From Acinetobacter calcoaceticus (GTDB taxonomy: Bacteria > Pseudomonadota > Gammaproteobacteria > Pseudomonadales > Moraxellaceae), in contig NZ_JADVKT010000004.1 in NCBI RefSeq assembly GCF_016508255.1, positions 124,001 through 188,000 on the forward strand: a stretch of DNA of 64,000 nucleotides, written 5' to 3'. Under the pieces are notes generated by a model. That model saw only the letters and a list, made by a program, of their open reading frames with translations, had not been told where the DNA came from and ran no database searches. A program made the position numbers and the translations under genes. Shown piece by piece: positions 7,197 through 15,857 of the stretch (its first letter is position 1; each line of letters begins with the position of its first letter).

Positions 7197-8099
7197 ATGG
7201 AAACCATACATGATTTTTATCGCCGCTTTTCTTTAACCAGAGATAGCGATTACTCGGTTCCATCGACTTCGTTTGGACATTTTAACGTGTTCCAACGCGA
7301 TGCCTGCTCGTTTCTCACACCTTATAGCCGCCGCGATTATTATAAAATTTCACTGGTTTTAGGCACAGGTGATCTTCACTACGCCAACCGCTGGATTCGG
7401 GTAGATCGCCCTGCTTTGCTGTTTTCAAACCCAATGGTTCCCTATGCATGGGAAATTAATTCGCCCGAACAAGCAGGCTGGTTTTGTCTATTTACCGAAG
7501 AGTTTGTAAACCAAGAATCAAGACAAAGCTTTTTAAAAGACTCGCCACTGTTTAAAGTCGACGGCGACCCGTTATATTTTTTAAACGACCAACAAGTTGA
7601 AGAAATTTCATTTATTTTCAAAAAGATGATGAATGAAATAAATTCAGACTACATTCATAAATACAACGTTTTAAGAAACTATTTGCACCTGATTGTGCAT
7701 GAAGCCATGAAGATGCAACCGACCCAACAGTTTGAAAAACATAGCAATGCTGCGGTTCGGATTTGCCATTTATTCTTTGAATTATTAGAGCGCCAGTTTC
7801 CAATCGACTCGCCCCATTTTCAGCTTAAACTCAAAACTGCAAATGACTATGCCTATGGTTTGTCGGTGCATGTGAACCATTTAAACCGAGCTGTAAAAGA
7901 AGCTACAGGCAAAACCACGTCTGAGCATATTAGCTCGCGCATTACGCAAGAAGCCAAAGCGCTGTTGCAACACACCAGTTGGAATATTTCCGAAATTGCC
8001 TATAGCTTAGGCTTTGAATATTCAGCGTATTTCACCAATTTCTTTAAGAAAAATACGGGATTCTCACCTAAAAAGTTCCGCGAAGACTGCGTGGCCTAA
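7197..8099 (+). CDS. AraC-family transcriptional regulator (with AraC-binding-like N-terminus)
   Basis: A roughly 300-residue AraC/XylS regulator. The C-terminus holds the double HTH: YGLSVHVNHLNRAVKEATGK and WNISEIAYSLGFEYSAYFTN followed by FKKNTGFSPKKFRED. The N-terminal half is a cupin-like sensory domain (ALLFSNPMVPYAWE, PEQAGWFCLFTEEF). The frame extends back to TTG 7149 and ATG 7176; ATG 7197 is preferred because CAGG lies 8-10 nt upstream and the protein then begins METIHDFYRRF as in related regulators. It is followed by an aldo/keto reductase 111 bp downstream on the same strand, its most likely target. Confidence 0.85.
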   Translation: METIHDFYRRFSLTRDSDYSVPSTSFGHFNVFQRDACSFLTPYSRRDYYKISLVLGTGDLHYANRWIRVDRPALLFSNPMVPYAWEINSPEQAGWFCLFTEEFVNQESRQSFLKDSPLFKVDGDPLYFLNDQQVEEISFIFKKMMNEINSDYIHKYNVLRNYLHLIVHEAMKMQPTQQFEKHSNAAVRICHLFFELLERQFPIDSPHFQLKLKTANDYAYGLSVHVNHLNRAVKEATGKTTSEHISSRITQEAKALLQHTSWNISEIAYSLGFEYSAYFTNFFKKNTGFSPKKFREDCVA

Positions 8100-8210
8100 A
8101 AACAGATTGTTTGAATTTTATAATTATTGGTTTGAATGTTATACGTCAGTTTGAGCCAAAGCATTTTATAGTTTTTCTACTCAAGTGATTTTGCAAAAAG
8201 AGTGTGAAAA

Positions 8211-9212
8211 ATGAAATATAGAACTTTAGGACAAACAGGCGAAAAAGTATCAGCACTTGGTTTAGGTTGCATGGGAATGAGCTTTGCCTATGGTGCCTCA
8301 GACGACACACAAAGCATTGCCACTCTAGAAAAGGCATTAGACCTCGGCATTAACTTTTGGGATACTGCCGACATGTACGGCAACGGCGCAAACGAAGTTT
8401 TGCTCTCAAAAGTTTTAGAAAAACACCGCGACAAAGTATTTTTGGCGACCAAATTTGGCTTTCGCTATAAAGAAGATAACCTCAACCCACAAAACTCTTT
8501 AGAGTCTTATATCGACGGTTCTCCAGAATGGATTAAAGTTGCGGTCGAAAACAGTTTAAAACGCTTAAATACAGACGTGATTGATTTGTATTATGCACAC
8601 CGCATCGACCCAAACATTCCAGTTGAAGACACCATTGGTGCCATGGCTGACTTGGTCCAACAAGGTAAAGTTCGTTATTTAGGACTCAGTGAAGCTTCGG
8701 CTGAAACCATTCGTAAAGCACATGCAATTCACCCGATTGCAGCGGTTCAACATGAATATTCACTGTTAACTCGTGATTTTGAGCAAACTCATTTACAAAC
8801 TATTCGTGAGTTAGGCATTAGCCTTGTGCCGTATTCACCGCTTTCGCGCGGTTTAATTACCAACACGCTTGATGTTAGCAACCTAGACGAAAATGATTTC
8901 CGTCGCCAGTTACCACGCTATCAAGGCGACAACTGGAAAAATAACCAAAGCTTGGCGCAAGCATTTAGCGAATTTGCCCAAAGCAAAAACGCGACAGCGG
9001 CTCAACTGGCTTTGGCTTGGATTTTGGCACAAGGTGAAGACATTATTCCAATTCCCGGTACGCGTAAAATCGAGCGACTTGTGGAAAATGCTGGCGCTGT
9101 AGACCTTGATTTAACAGCGGCAGATTTGGCAGAAATCGACGCAATTATTGCGAGATATCCAAACATGGGCGCACGCTATAACGCTGAGCAACTTGCTGCG
9201 GTAAACCATTAA
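8211..9212 (+). CDS. Aldo/keto reductase
   Basis: A 333-residue NADPH-dependent aldo/keto reductase with the complete catalytic tetrad: Asp51 and Tyr56 in FWDTADMYG, Lys81 in ATKFGF and His130 in YYAHRID. The C-terminal [20 protein letters not shown] binds the 2'-phosphate of NADPH. Sequence resembles the AKR13-like (YakC/PLR) branch that reduces small aldehydes and ketones in the cytoplasm. Full length. The upstream AraC gene probably regulates it, and a strong intrinsic terminator follows 18 bp after the stop. Confidence 0.9.
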   Translation: MKYRTLGQTGEKVSALGLGCMGMSFAYGASDDTQSIATLEKALDLGINFWDTADMYGNGANEVLLSKVLEKHRDKVFLATKFGFRYKEDNLNPQNSLESYIDGSPEWIKVAVENSLKRLNTDVIDLYYAHRIDPNIPVEDTIGAMADLVQQGKVRYLGLSEASAETIRKAHAIHPIAAVQHEYSLLTRDFEQTHLQTIRELGISLVPYSPLSRGLITNTLDVSNLDENDFRRQLPRYQGDNWKNNQSLAQAFSEFAQSKNATAAQLALAWILAQGEDIIPIPGTRKIERLVENAGAVDLDLTAADLAEIDAIIARYPNMGARYNAEQLAAVNH

Positions 9213-9230
9213 AATATGAGCTATAAAAAA

Positions 9231-9256
9231 GTCCGACTTAGTGTCGGACTTTTTTT
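9231..9256 (+). terminator. Intrinsic terminator after aldo/keto reductase
   Basis: GTCCGAC/GTCGGAC stem with a 5-nt loop, flanked by A-run and a T-run, so it can work in both directions between the convergent genes ending at 9212 and 9259. Confidence 0.9.
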
Positions 9257-9258
9257 AT

Positions 9259-9648
9259 TTAGTCTTTGCTATAACTGCCCTGCTGGCGTCCATCGTTCCA
9301 AGTTACGTCTAACGATTTTTCAGAAATAGTCAGGCTTTCAGGAAAAATACTTAAATCCTTTTTAAATTTAGAGTCAGGTTTTAAACCAATACAGTTTCCA
9401 TTTTTCCACCATGTCCCTTCGGCATATTGGTCTAAAGCGCCATAAGCTAACATCCATTTAAACTTGCCGTCTGGCTGAAGTAAAAGTTCCGAACCGACTT
9501 CCATCACACCATTTAAATAATAGTGCCCACTCCAAGCCTGATCGACTTGCTGGAATTTCACCTCTTTACATGTGCTGGTTGGCTCTGCATAAATTTGAGA
9601 AGAAATCGCAATCGTCGAAAGTAATAGCAACCGTGCAAATGTATTCAT
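9259..9648 (-). CDS. Secreted hypothetical protein
   Basis: A 129-residue protein with a classic signal peptide (MNTFARLLLLSTIAISSQIYA, cleavage after about residue 21). The mature part is a small beta-rich domain: AWSGHYYLNGVMEVGSELLL, FKWMLAYGALDQYAEGTWW and a closing TWNDGRQQGSYSK, with two cysteines (Cys27 and one near residue 86) that could form a disulfide. The pattern of a polypeptide reporting on sample tone suggests a lipocalin-like or copper-resistance NlpE-like barrel, but no family is recognised. It lies 25 bp downstream of another secreted-protein gene and is probably cotranscribed. Confidence 0.7.
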   Translation of the reverse strand: MNTFARLLLLSTIAISSQIYAEPTSTCKEVKFQQVDQAWSGHYYLNGVMEVGSELLLQPDGKFKWMLAYGALDQYAEGTWWKNGNCIGLKPDSKFKKDLSIFPESLTISEKSLDVTWNDGRQQGSYSKD

Positions 9649-9673
9649 TATTTAATTCCCTATATTTTTAGTG

Positions 9674-10417
9674 TTATTTTCCAGACTCAACTTTTAAATA
9701 AGTTCCGTCTGCATACACGTTGTGTCCAAAGCCACAACCCGAATCGCCACTGTCTTGTTTTGCCTGAATGTAGTTTCCTAATTTTGCATTGGTTTTAAAA
9801 TCAAGCTGAATACGGCAGTCTTGATCTTTATAGACGATTTGCTTTTTATTGCTCGGCATTGTGGTGCCAAACTCACCCATGTTCGGACCGTAAATTAAGC
9901 TTCTAAGGCCCATATATAAGCCAGCATAGCTGATTGCATATTGCCCCTTCTCACGGCTTACCGTGATGTGATCCCATTCGCCAAAACCTGAGTAACGCAC
10001 ATATTCACCAGACAAGTCATTTGATGCTTTAGGTTTTGGTAATTGCTTAAGGTTAAATTGGCTAGATTTTGATTTTTCATCGAGCATAAACCACGATCTT
10101 GCCCAAAGTGGCTGACCCAGTTTTGCATAGGCTAGGCCCACATTATTGTTAGCAACTTCAACATCTCGGTCAGTAAATTTAACCGTGGTTTCATCTGCAT
10201 TGGCTTTACAAAACGCTGTCCAAGAGGCTTGATTCTGGAAATTTTCTAGCGCTTTTTTATATTGTTTTTGGTCGTAGTTTTTCTTACCTAAACTCGCGTA
10301 TTGCTTCACTTTATTACAGCTTTGCTGTAGCTCTTGTGCAAAAGAAAATTCTGCATGCGTAACCGACAACGCCGAAAGTGTGAGAACCGCGCAACCTGAA
10401 ATAATAGATTTAATCAT
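9674..10417 (-). CDS. Secreted hypothetical protein with TPR-like region
   Basis: A 247-residue protein with an N-terminal signal peptide (IISGCAVLTLSALSVTHA). Residues 30-125 look like tetratricopeptide helices (KKNYDQKQYKKALENFQNQA; NNVGLAYAKLGQPLWARSWF). The C-terminal half is beta-rich (LSGEYVRYSGFGEWDHITVS) and carries several cysteines. It probably acts in the periplasm or outside the cell. It is the first gene of a two-gene unit with the secreted protein at 9259-9648. No functional family is recognised. Confidence 0.7.
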   Translation of the reverse strand: MIKSIISGCAVLTLSALSVTHAEFSFAQELQQSCNKVKQYASLGKKNYDQKQYKKALENFQNQASWTAFCKANADETTVKFTDRDVEVANNNVGLAYAKLGQPLWARSWFMLDEKSKSSQFNLKQLPKPKASNDLSGEYVRYSGFGEWDHITVSREKGQYAISYAGLYMGLRSLIYGPNMGEFGTTMPSNKKQIVYKDQDCRIQLDFKTNAKLGNYIQAKQDSGDSGCGFGHNVYADGTYLKVESGK

Positions 10418-10548
10418 TTTTAAAATTCTTTAATAATTAACTAATTATATAATATGAGCTAGTTCTATAAATCACAATTCTCTGCAACAAAAGTCCATTA
10501 GAATGGCTTATTAAAATGTATGTCCATGATTCATTTATCAATGCATAT

Positions 10549-10583
10549 AAAAAGGCCTGAACATTTAAGCTCAAGCCTTTTTG
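10549..10583. terminator. Bidirectional intrinsic terminator
   Basis: Hairpin AAAAAGGC...GCCTTTTT with an additional TGA/TCA extension and two mismatches. Placed right after the ATP-grasp operon (stop at 10610 on the minus strand), which it probably ends. Confidence 0.75.
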
Positions 10584-10609
10584 ATTTTTAGAGTTTAGCC
10601 AAATCTCAA

Positions 10610-11806
10610 CTAAGAAGACTCACTTAGACTCAAGTTAGAATGATGATTTTGACAAATTGCGCTTTGTAAAATCTTCATACTATTTTTAATCGCATCTTCG
10701 ACCTGTATTTGACTCTCTCCCATGAAATGAATTTTTGCAGGGATATTTTCATAACTAAAATTGTTATGGTCGCCACTTTCCTGAATTAGTTGATAGGTAA
10801 TTGTTTCATGATCTAATTCTTTAATCCCATTAAACACAAAGCCTGAACTATATGGGTTAGGCATCATCAAAAAGCCTGTAATTTTGGTGTTCACTGGTTC
10901 TAGTGGAAGCTTCATGGCCGCCTTAATCCACATTTCGTACAAGTCGACTGACTCATTGCGTAATGTAATGAACGGAATTTCCCCGCCACCGACTCGCCCA
11001 CCAACCTCTAAAAAGACCAGCTCACCTTTAGACTCAATAAATTCGAGATGAATCGCCTGATCTTTTAATTTTAAGAATTTACATACGTCTAAAGTAAATC
11101 TTTCTACTTTTTGAATAAACTCTGAATTATCAATCGTGACTGAGCCTAATGGCGCACCGTTTCTAAAGTCTAAACAAGTATTAATGTATTTTGAGACTTT
11201 AAAGTAAGGCATTTTATTGTCAGAAATAATCGCATCAACGTGATAGATATCTCCCTCAATAAACTCCTCGACTTCGTAGCCCGCATATGAAGATAAACGA
11301 GGAATATCAGCCAGCTCACTCATTTTGATCACACCTTCAGAAGCTGCACCTACCTGAGGTTTCAAAATAATTGCTGAACCACTGTCTATCAGAAACTTTT
11401 CAATATCTTGGTATGAAGACACTTCTGCATATTTTGGATAACGGACAGTAGAATGCGCTAAAGCATCCTTCATTTTTTTCTTGTTACGACACAACAAATT
11501 GTCTTCAACCGTTGCACCCACAATATTCAATTCAGTTCGAATGCGAGCGGCAGCATCGAGGTCATATTCCGAGATGGCAATAACGTAATCAATTGGCTTT
11601 TTTTCATAGATTTTTACTGCTTCTTTTAAAACGTCTTCTTCATTTAAACGTTCTAAACCCGCTATGTAGTAACAGTTTGAAGAAGTGATATAGCGCATCG
11701 TCTCTGTTAATGAAATATAAGACACATGGACAGCGTCGTGATCTATATATTTATTATAATCAGATAGTTCATCGTCATATCTATTGATGATTAATACATG
11801 TTTCAT
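10610..11806 (-). CDS. ATP-grasp carboxylate-amine ligase (second of pair)
   Basis: A 398-residue ATP-grasp enzyme. Visible are the N-terminal pre-grasp domain, the ATP-lysine in AIILKPQVGAASEG (Lys149), the adenine-contact VEEFIEGD (180-186) and the metal site IHLEFIE (Glu255) with FLEVGGRVGGGEIP (Glu267, Arg271). The usual Asn two residues after Glu267 is Gly, as in the EVGGR type seen in amino-acid ligase relatives. Such enzymes activate a carboxylate as acylphosphate and join it to an amine. It overlaps the upstream ATP-grasp gene by 4 bp (ATGA) and is the last gene of a four-gene operon with a ferredoxin reductase and a diiron protein. Substrates unknown. Confidence 0.85.
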   Translation of the reverse strand: MKHVLIINRYDDELSDYNKYIDHDAVHVSYISLTETMRYITSSNCYYIAGLERLNEEDVLKEAVKIYEKKPIDYVIAISEYDLDAAARIRTELNIVGATVEDNLLCRNKKKMKDALAHSTVRYPKYAEVSSYQDIEKFLIDSGSAIILKPQVGAASEGVIKMSELADIPRLSSYAGYEVEEFIEGDIYHVDAIISDNKMPYFKVSKYINTCLDFRNGAPLGSVTIDNSEFIQKVERFTLDVCKFLKLKDQAIHLEFIESKGELVFLEVGGRVGGGEIPFITLRNESVDLYEMWIKAAMKLPLEPVNTKITGFLMMPNPYSSGFVFNGIKELDHETITYQLIQESGDHNNFSYENIPAKIHFMGESQIQVEDAIKNSMKILQSAICQNHHSNLSLSESS

Positions 11807-13014
11807 ATGACTTTCACCTGTTCATGTATATGTTTGACGAAACTACGGATTTTATTTTCGCTTTCAGAACGCAGGATGATGTAGCCTAATCTTGAGGTCC
11901 AATCATGATTACAAGCGAGTTCATCGTCTGCTTCATAATAGAAGTGATGATGCACACATTCAGGTGCTTCTAATACTTTATCTAAACCACTAAAACCTTT
12001 GAAAAGACGGTGGTTGCCTTGGGGAATAAAAGCGATTGCAGAGACCAGATTTGTTTCTATAGAAGGTAAATAAGGAAGATCGAGATATTCACTCAATACG
12101 GCTTGAGCAAGGTCAAAATTAGTCGCGATTTTAATTAACTCAACAATGTTATCACCCGGTAGCCGTGCTGCCAGCTCAATAGCGATTGGTTTTTCTTGAG
12201 GAGTCACTCTAAATTCTAAGTGGAAAGGACCAATATTTAACTCTAATGCTCTAATGACTTTTTCTGCATAGCCAAAAATATTTGCAGAAAATTGGTCGTC
12301 ATATTTATTTCCCACAATATGTCCAATTTCGACAAAATAAGGTTCTGGCCCCAATAATTTTTCTGTAATTGAAGCAAAGGTTATCTTTCCATCTGTGTGA
12401 ACAATTCCTTCAACACTGTATTCTTTACCTACAATATATTCTTCAACAATCAAATCACCACTGGCAAAGAAACCAATATCATTTGGTTTAGATGTCCAGA
12501 TCTCTTCAACTGTTTTTAATAGCTCCTCAAGATCAGCGACTTTTTTAACAGACATACTGCCAGCCATATCGACTGGTTTAACTACGGCTGGAAATTTAAA
12601 GTCTTGAGGCAAACTCATCGGTTTACCATGTGAAATCAAAGCATATTTAATATCGCTTAAGCCCGACTTGGTGAGCTTGTCACGAAATTTAAATTTATTT
12701 CGAACAGTTTGAGCCGCCATATATTCAAGCGAATTTTTAGCATATGAATTACCAAGCTGTGCAGCCATAGGCACCGCATATTCAACACCCGGCAAGATGG
12801 CTTTTACTGTTTTTAATTCGACAATTTTAGATAGTTGACTATGAAAATCACTGGTATCTATTTTTATTATTTGTTTTGCTTTTTGACGCATTGTTCCATC
12901 AATGCTGCACTCTCCTTCGTCAGTAGAAAAAACATATAAATCTATACCTAGTTCTTGGGCTGCGTTTAAATAAGTGACACCTGAAGAAATAGGTTCTATA
13001 ACTACTACAGTCAT
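11803..13014 (-). CDS. ATP-grasp carboxylate-amine ligase (first of pair)
   Basis: A 403-residue ATP-grasp ligase, different in sequence from its downstream partner. ATP-binding Lys146 lies in FPAVVKPVDMAGSMSV, the hinge in LIVEEYIVGKEYSVEG (188-203), and the metal ligands in FHLEFRV (Glu267) and AIELAARLPGDNI (Glu280, Asn289). This resembles the BacD/carnosine-synthase branch that makes dipeptides or amino-acid amides. Start ATG 13014 has CGGAG upstream. The 14-bp gap to the ferredoxin-reductase gene and the 4-bp overlap with the next ligase indicate a single transcript. The two ligases may act on successive couplings; that is inference. Confidence 0.85.
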   Translation of the reverse strand: MTVVVIEPISSGVTYLNAAQELGIDLYVFSTDEGECSIDGTMRQKAKQIIKIDTSDFHSQLSKIVELKTVKAILPGVEYAVPMAAQLGNSYAKNSLEYMAAQTVRNKFKFRDKLTKSGLSDIKYALISHGKPMSLPQDFKFPAVVKPVDMAGSMSVKKVADLEELLKTVEEIWTSKPNDIGFFASGDLIVEEYIVGKEYSVEGIVHTDGKITFASITEKLLGPEPYFVEIGHIVGNKYDDQFSANIFGYAEKVIRALELNIGPFHLEFRVTPQEKPIAIELAARLPGDNIVELIKIATNFDLAQAVLSEYLDLPYLPSIETNLVSAIAFIPQGNHRLFKGFSGLDKVLEAPECVHHHFYYEADDELACNHDWTSRLGYIILRSESENKIRSFVKHIHEQVKVI

Positions 13015-13028
13015 TGTTACAGTCTCCG

Positions 13029-13919
13029 TTAGGGACCAAAACTTTCTAACTCACAAAGAGGTTGATTTAAAATTTTATTAATTATCGATGTAGAACCGAC
13101 ACCCACAGTTAACTCATGAGCATCTAAATAATTTGAAAAATCAAATCCATTATTAATCCACGTACAAAACGGGATATTTATAATATTAACCTCAGCTTTA
13201 ACTTGCTCTCGAAAAATATTTAAACAATATTTATGATAATCACTTAAATCGAATCGATTAATTGCATATATATTTACTTTAGAAACTGGATACTTTTTTA
13301 TAATATCGAGTCCACGAGTAAGTGCAGCTCCCATACCGCTACCACCACTGACAATATTAATTTTAGACATTGTCTTGTCGTATTCGGGTTCTATATGATT
13401 AATCAAGTTGTATTCTAATTGATCACCAATAGCTAAGTTTTTAAATAAGTTAGAAAATATTCCATTTGGTCTTAATTTTATGTGCAAAACAAAAAAGTCA
13501 TAATTTTTCACATCAAGTGAAACTACAGAATAGCTTCTGATGAAAGACTCTGAAGGATGTTTTATATTCACAATTGCTTTAGAACTAAAAAAGGTTTTCT
13601 TAATCTTAAATTTAAGTTCGACAATATTTTCAGAAAGAAAATTTCTACTGATGAGTTGAGCTAAACTAAAATTATTGACTAAAGGTATTAGCTCTACATC
13701 GCTATTGGCATAGCTAATACAAGGTAAAAACTCTTGCCCTATTGCAACTTGATTGCCGGATTCATATACGTTTCCCATTTTGAGCTTACATCGACAAACC
13801 CGGCACACACCTTTTAAACAGCCTTTTATCATTGTGCTATCAGGCACTGCATGAATAAGAGGCTGCTCAGAATCAGCAATGAAAATATGCTCTTTAATGC
13901 GAATATTCACCATTGGCAT
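13029..13919 (-). CDS. Ferredoxin-NAD(P) reductase fusion (2Fe-2S plus FAD/NAD domains)
   Basis: A 296-residue electron-transfer protein. The N-terminal plant-type ferredoxin domain has Cys34, Cys39, Cys42 (GCLKGVCRVC) and Cys67 (LPC), with an extra Cys44. The FAD-binding motif RSYSVV is at residues 128-133 and the NAD(P)-binding glycine motif SGGSGMGAA at 191-199. This is the architecture of oxygenase reductases such as those of phenol hydroxylase and naphthalene dioxygenase. It sits 15 bp after the diiron-type gene and probably feeds it electrons. The gene is very AT-rich. The C-terminus is slightly shorter than in typical family members. Confidence 0.85.
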   Translation of the reverse strand: MPMVNIRIKEHIFIADSEQPLIHAVPDSTMIKGCLKGVCRVCRCKLKMGNVYESGNQVAIGQEFLPCISYANSDVELIPLVNNFSLAQLISRNFLSENIVELKFKIKKTFFSSKAIVNIKHPSESFIRSYSVVSLDVKNYDFFVLHIKLRPNGIFSNLFKNLAIGDQLEYNLINHIEPEYDKTMSKINIVSGGSGMGAALTRGLDIIKKYPVSKVNIYAINRFDLSDYHKYCLNIFREQVKAEVNIINIPFCTWINNGFDFSNYLDAHELTVGVGSTSIINKILNQPLCELESFGP

Positions 13920-13934
13920 ATTCTCATTCCATTG

Positions 13935-14615
13935 CTATGAAAGCGTTTCAGCACGTACAGCCTGAAAATATTCACCCACCATTGGAACAAAACTATTGAT
14001 ATGTTTGATGGCAAGATCAAAGTCTTCTTGTGTCTTAATTACAGAAGAAAGCATATCTGTCATCATGCCGCTATGGTCTTCAGCTTCATCAAATGCAACA
14101 TGTGAAGCAGCGCCCGATACAGCCTGATTCCCCATATGAACACCCGCTTTTTGGGTAATAAAATTATTGAATTTGTCGCCATAATATTCAAGGAACCAGT
14201 CCCAAACGACTGCTGGCAATGCACCAAATTTCTCTACACAAAAGTTTAAATACCCCATCAGTTTCCATGTTTCAGGAAATGCATTTTTTGAAATAATCTG
14301 ATCTGAAGAATAGCCGTATTTAGTCAAATCCTGACCAAACATTTCATCGTGTCCAAATTCATCATATAAATAATATGAAAGCTGTTTTGCAGCAGATATA
14401 TTATTAATTGCCGCAACGCGCACAGCATTTGCATCTAACTCATTATTCATATGAATGCGAATAACACACTCTAAAATATGACGTTTATAATAATTTTCAT
14501 CGAACCAGTCTTCATTATGAAATTTATGCATAATTTCATCTTTTTTAAACTCGCTATGCATAGCATGATCAACTGCACTTTCTAATTTTTTCAAACTTTC
14601 CTGTGAAAAAAACAC
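13935..14615 (-). CDS. Putative diiron oxygenase (haem-oxygenase-like/ferritin-like helical protein)
   Basis: A 226-residue all-helical protein with the ligand pattern of non-haem diiron enzymes: Glu49, then Asp85-Glu86-x2-His89 (YDEFGHDE), Glu143 (WFLEYYGD), and His172-x3-Asp176 with Glu177/Glu179/His181 (SHVAFDEAEDH). The first half matches the E-x35-DExxH spacing of AurF-type N-oxygenases; the second half deviates, and the H-x3-D element recalls haem-oxygenase-like diiron oxidases (UndA, SznF central domain). GTG start at 14615 has GGAG 8 nt upstream. It leads an operon with a ferredoxin reductase and two ATP-grasp ligases, which argues for an oxygenase tailoring an amino-acid substrate. 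The exact family is unresolved. Confidence 0.65.
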   Translation of the reverse strand: MFFSQESLKKLESAVDHAMHSEFKKDEIMHKFHNEDWFDENYYKRHILECVIRIHMNNELDANAVRVAAINNISAAKQLSYYLYDEFGHDEMFGQDLTKYGYSSDQIISKNAFPETWKLMGYLNFCVEKFGALPAVVWDWFLEYYGDKFNNFITQKAGVHMGNQAVSGAASHVAFDEAEDHSGMMTDMLSSVIKTQEDFDLAIKHINSFVPMVGEYFQAVRAETLS

Positions 14616-14965
14616 GAGTTATCTCCATTATATTTAAATTATTATCTAAGCATTAAATACTTATTTAGTTAAAATTAAGATTGTTATTAATTAAACTTAA
14701 AACAATCAAATATTATGTTTAAATATATTTTATAAAATGTCAACAAAATCTTATTTATTAGAATTTCTAATTAAAATTAAATAAACAAAATTAATTAACA
14801 ATCCAGCAACAAATATTTTTCAACAAATGGATTAATTCAAATTAATATCCATCACCAACAAAATATAGATAACTGATACTTCATGGAAAGAAGGAATCTA
14901 ACAAGGTTATATTGCAAGAAACAATGTAGAATCCTTGTGGCTAAAAATTTGGAAGAATTATAAGA
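14616..14965. promoter_or_regulatory. AT-rich divergent promoter region of the diiron/ATP-grasp locus
   Basis: A 350-bp, extremely AT-rich intergenic stretch between the minus-strand biosynthetic operon and the plus-strand EamA exporter. It must carry both promoters. I see no clear operator dyad. The composition is what H-NS-type silencers prefer, so silencing is possible (inference). Confidence 0.5.
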
Positions 14966-15850
14966 GTGAATAATTTAATTATCGGAACTTTATTTGCACT
15001 TTGTGCTGCTGCACTCAATGCATCTATTGGCGTGATTAGTAAATTGCTAATGCATAGTGGTTTAAGCCCACAAGACATTGCCTTTTTAAAAACAATTATC
15101 GCCTTTTTCTTTTTAAGTGTTCTTTTATTTAAAGTACCTGTCGGCCAAAAGATTGCTTTTATTAGCAGCACTCCGAGCAAACTCAGTGTTTTTACTCAAA
15201 TTGCTATATGTGCCTTTTTAGGAATATTTTCGCTATTCTTTTTCGAAACGATTGCCTACAACCATGGTGCTGCGGCCAATGTAGTTGTGGTTTTGATGGC
15301 TTCGGCTGCCATTTCTGCACTGTTTTTTGGTAGATTCGTCTTAAAAGAAAGTGTCTATATACATTCTATTTTTGGAACGTTACTGGCCATTTTAGGAATT
15401 TCTGTTATTTCTTGGAAAGGCGAAAATAGTATATTAATGCTCATCAATGCTTCAATTGCGGGTATTGGATATGGCCTATTTTCAGTTTTAATTAAAAAAT
15501 TCAAATTAAATGGCGGTTTATTCCTGACCAAGTATTTATTACTTTTTGGTAGCGTTTATCTTGCTGTTCCCTTCTTCATCAACTTTCATAGCATTACTTT
15601 TAATACCAATATTATTTTAGGTTTAATTGGCTTGGCAGTTCTGCCTACCATTTTGGGCTTTTACTGTACAACCAAAGCTTTAACATATTTACCTGCGGCA
15701 AAGGTCCAAGTGACCGAACTTTCTGAGCCAATTTTTGCAGCATTGATGGCTTGGGTTTTCATTCATGAACAACCGACCTTATCGTTTTTATATGGTGCGA
15801 TTTTCATTATTGCAGGCATCGTTTTAATTAACAAAGCGCCTAAAGCATAA
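14966..15850 (+). CDS. EamA/DMT-family transporter (putative exporter)
   Basis: A 294-residue membrane protein with ten hydrophobic segments and the two EamA repeats typical of drug/metabolite transporters (first from LIIGTLFALCAAALNASIGV, second from MLINASIAGIGYGLFSVLIK; the conserved LTYLPAAKVQVTELSEPIFA and LYGAIFIIAGIVLI close repeat two). GTG start at 14966 follows GGAAG. It is divergent from the diiron/ATP-grasp operon and faces the same regulatory region, so it may export that pathway's product. Family members include amino-acid and metabolite exporters. The substrate is not known. Confidence 0.85.
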   Translation: MNNLIIGTLFALCAAALNASIGVISKLLMHSGLSPQDIAFLKTIIAFFFLSVLLFKVPVGQKIAFISSTPSKLSVFTQIAICAFLGIFSLFFFETIAYNHGAAANVVVVLMASAAISALFFGRFVLKESVYIHSIFGTLLAILGISVISWKGENSILMLINASIAGIGYGLFSVLIKKFKLNGGLFLTKYLLLFGSVYLAVPFFINFHSITFNTNIILGLIGLAVLPTILGFYCTTKALTYLPAAKVQVTELSEPIFAALMAWVFIHEQPTLSFLYGAIFIIAGIVLINKAPKA

Positions 15851-15857
15851 ACCAATT

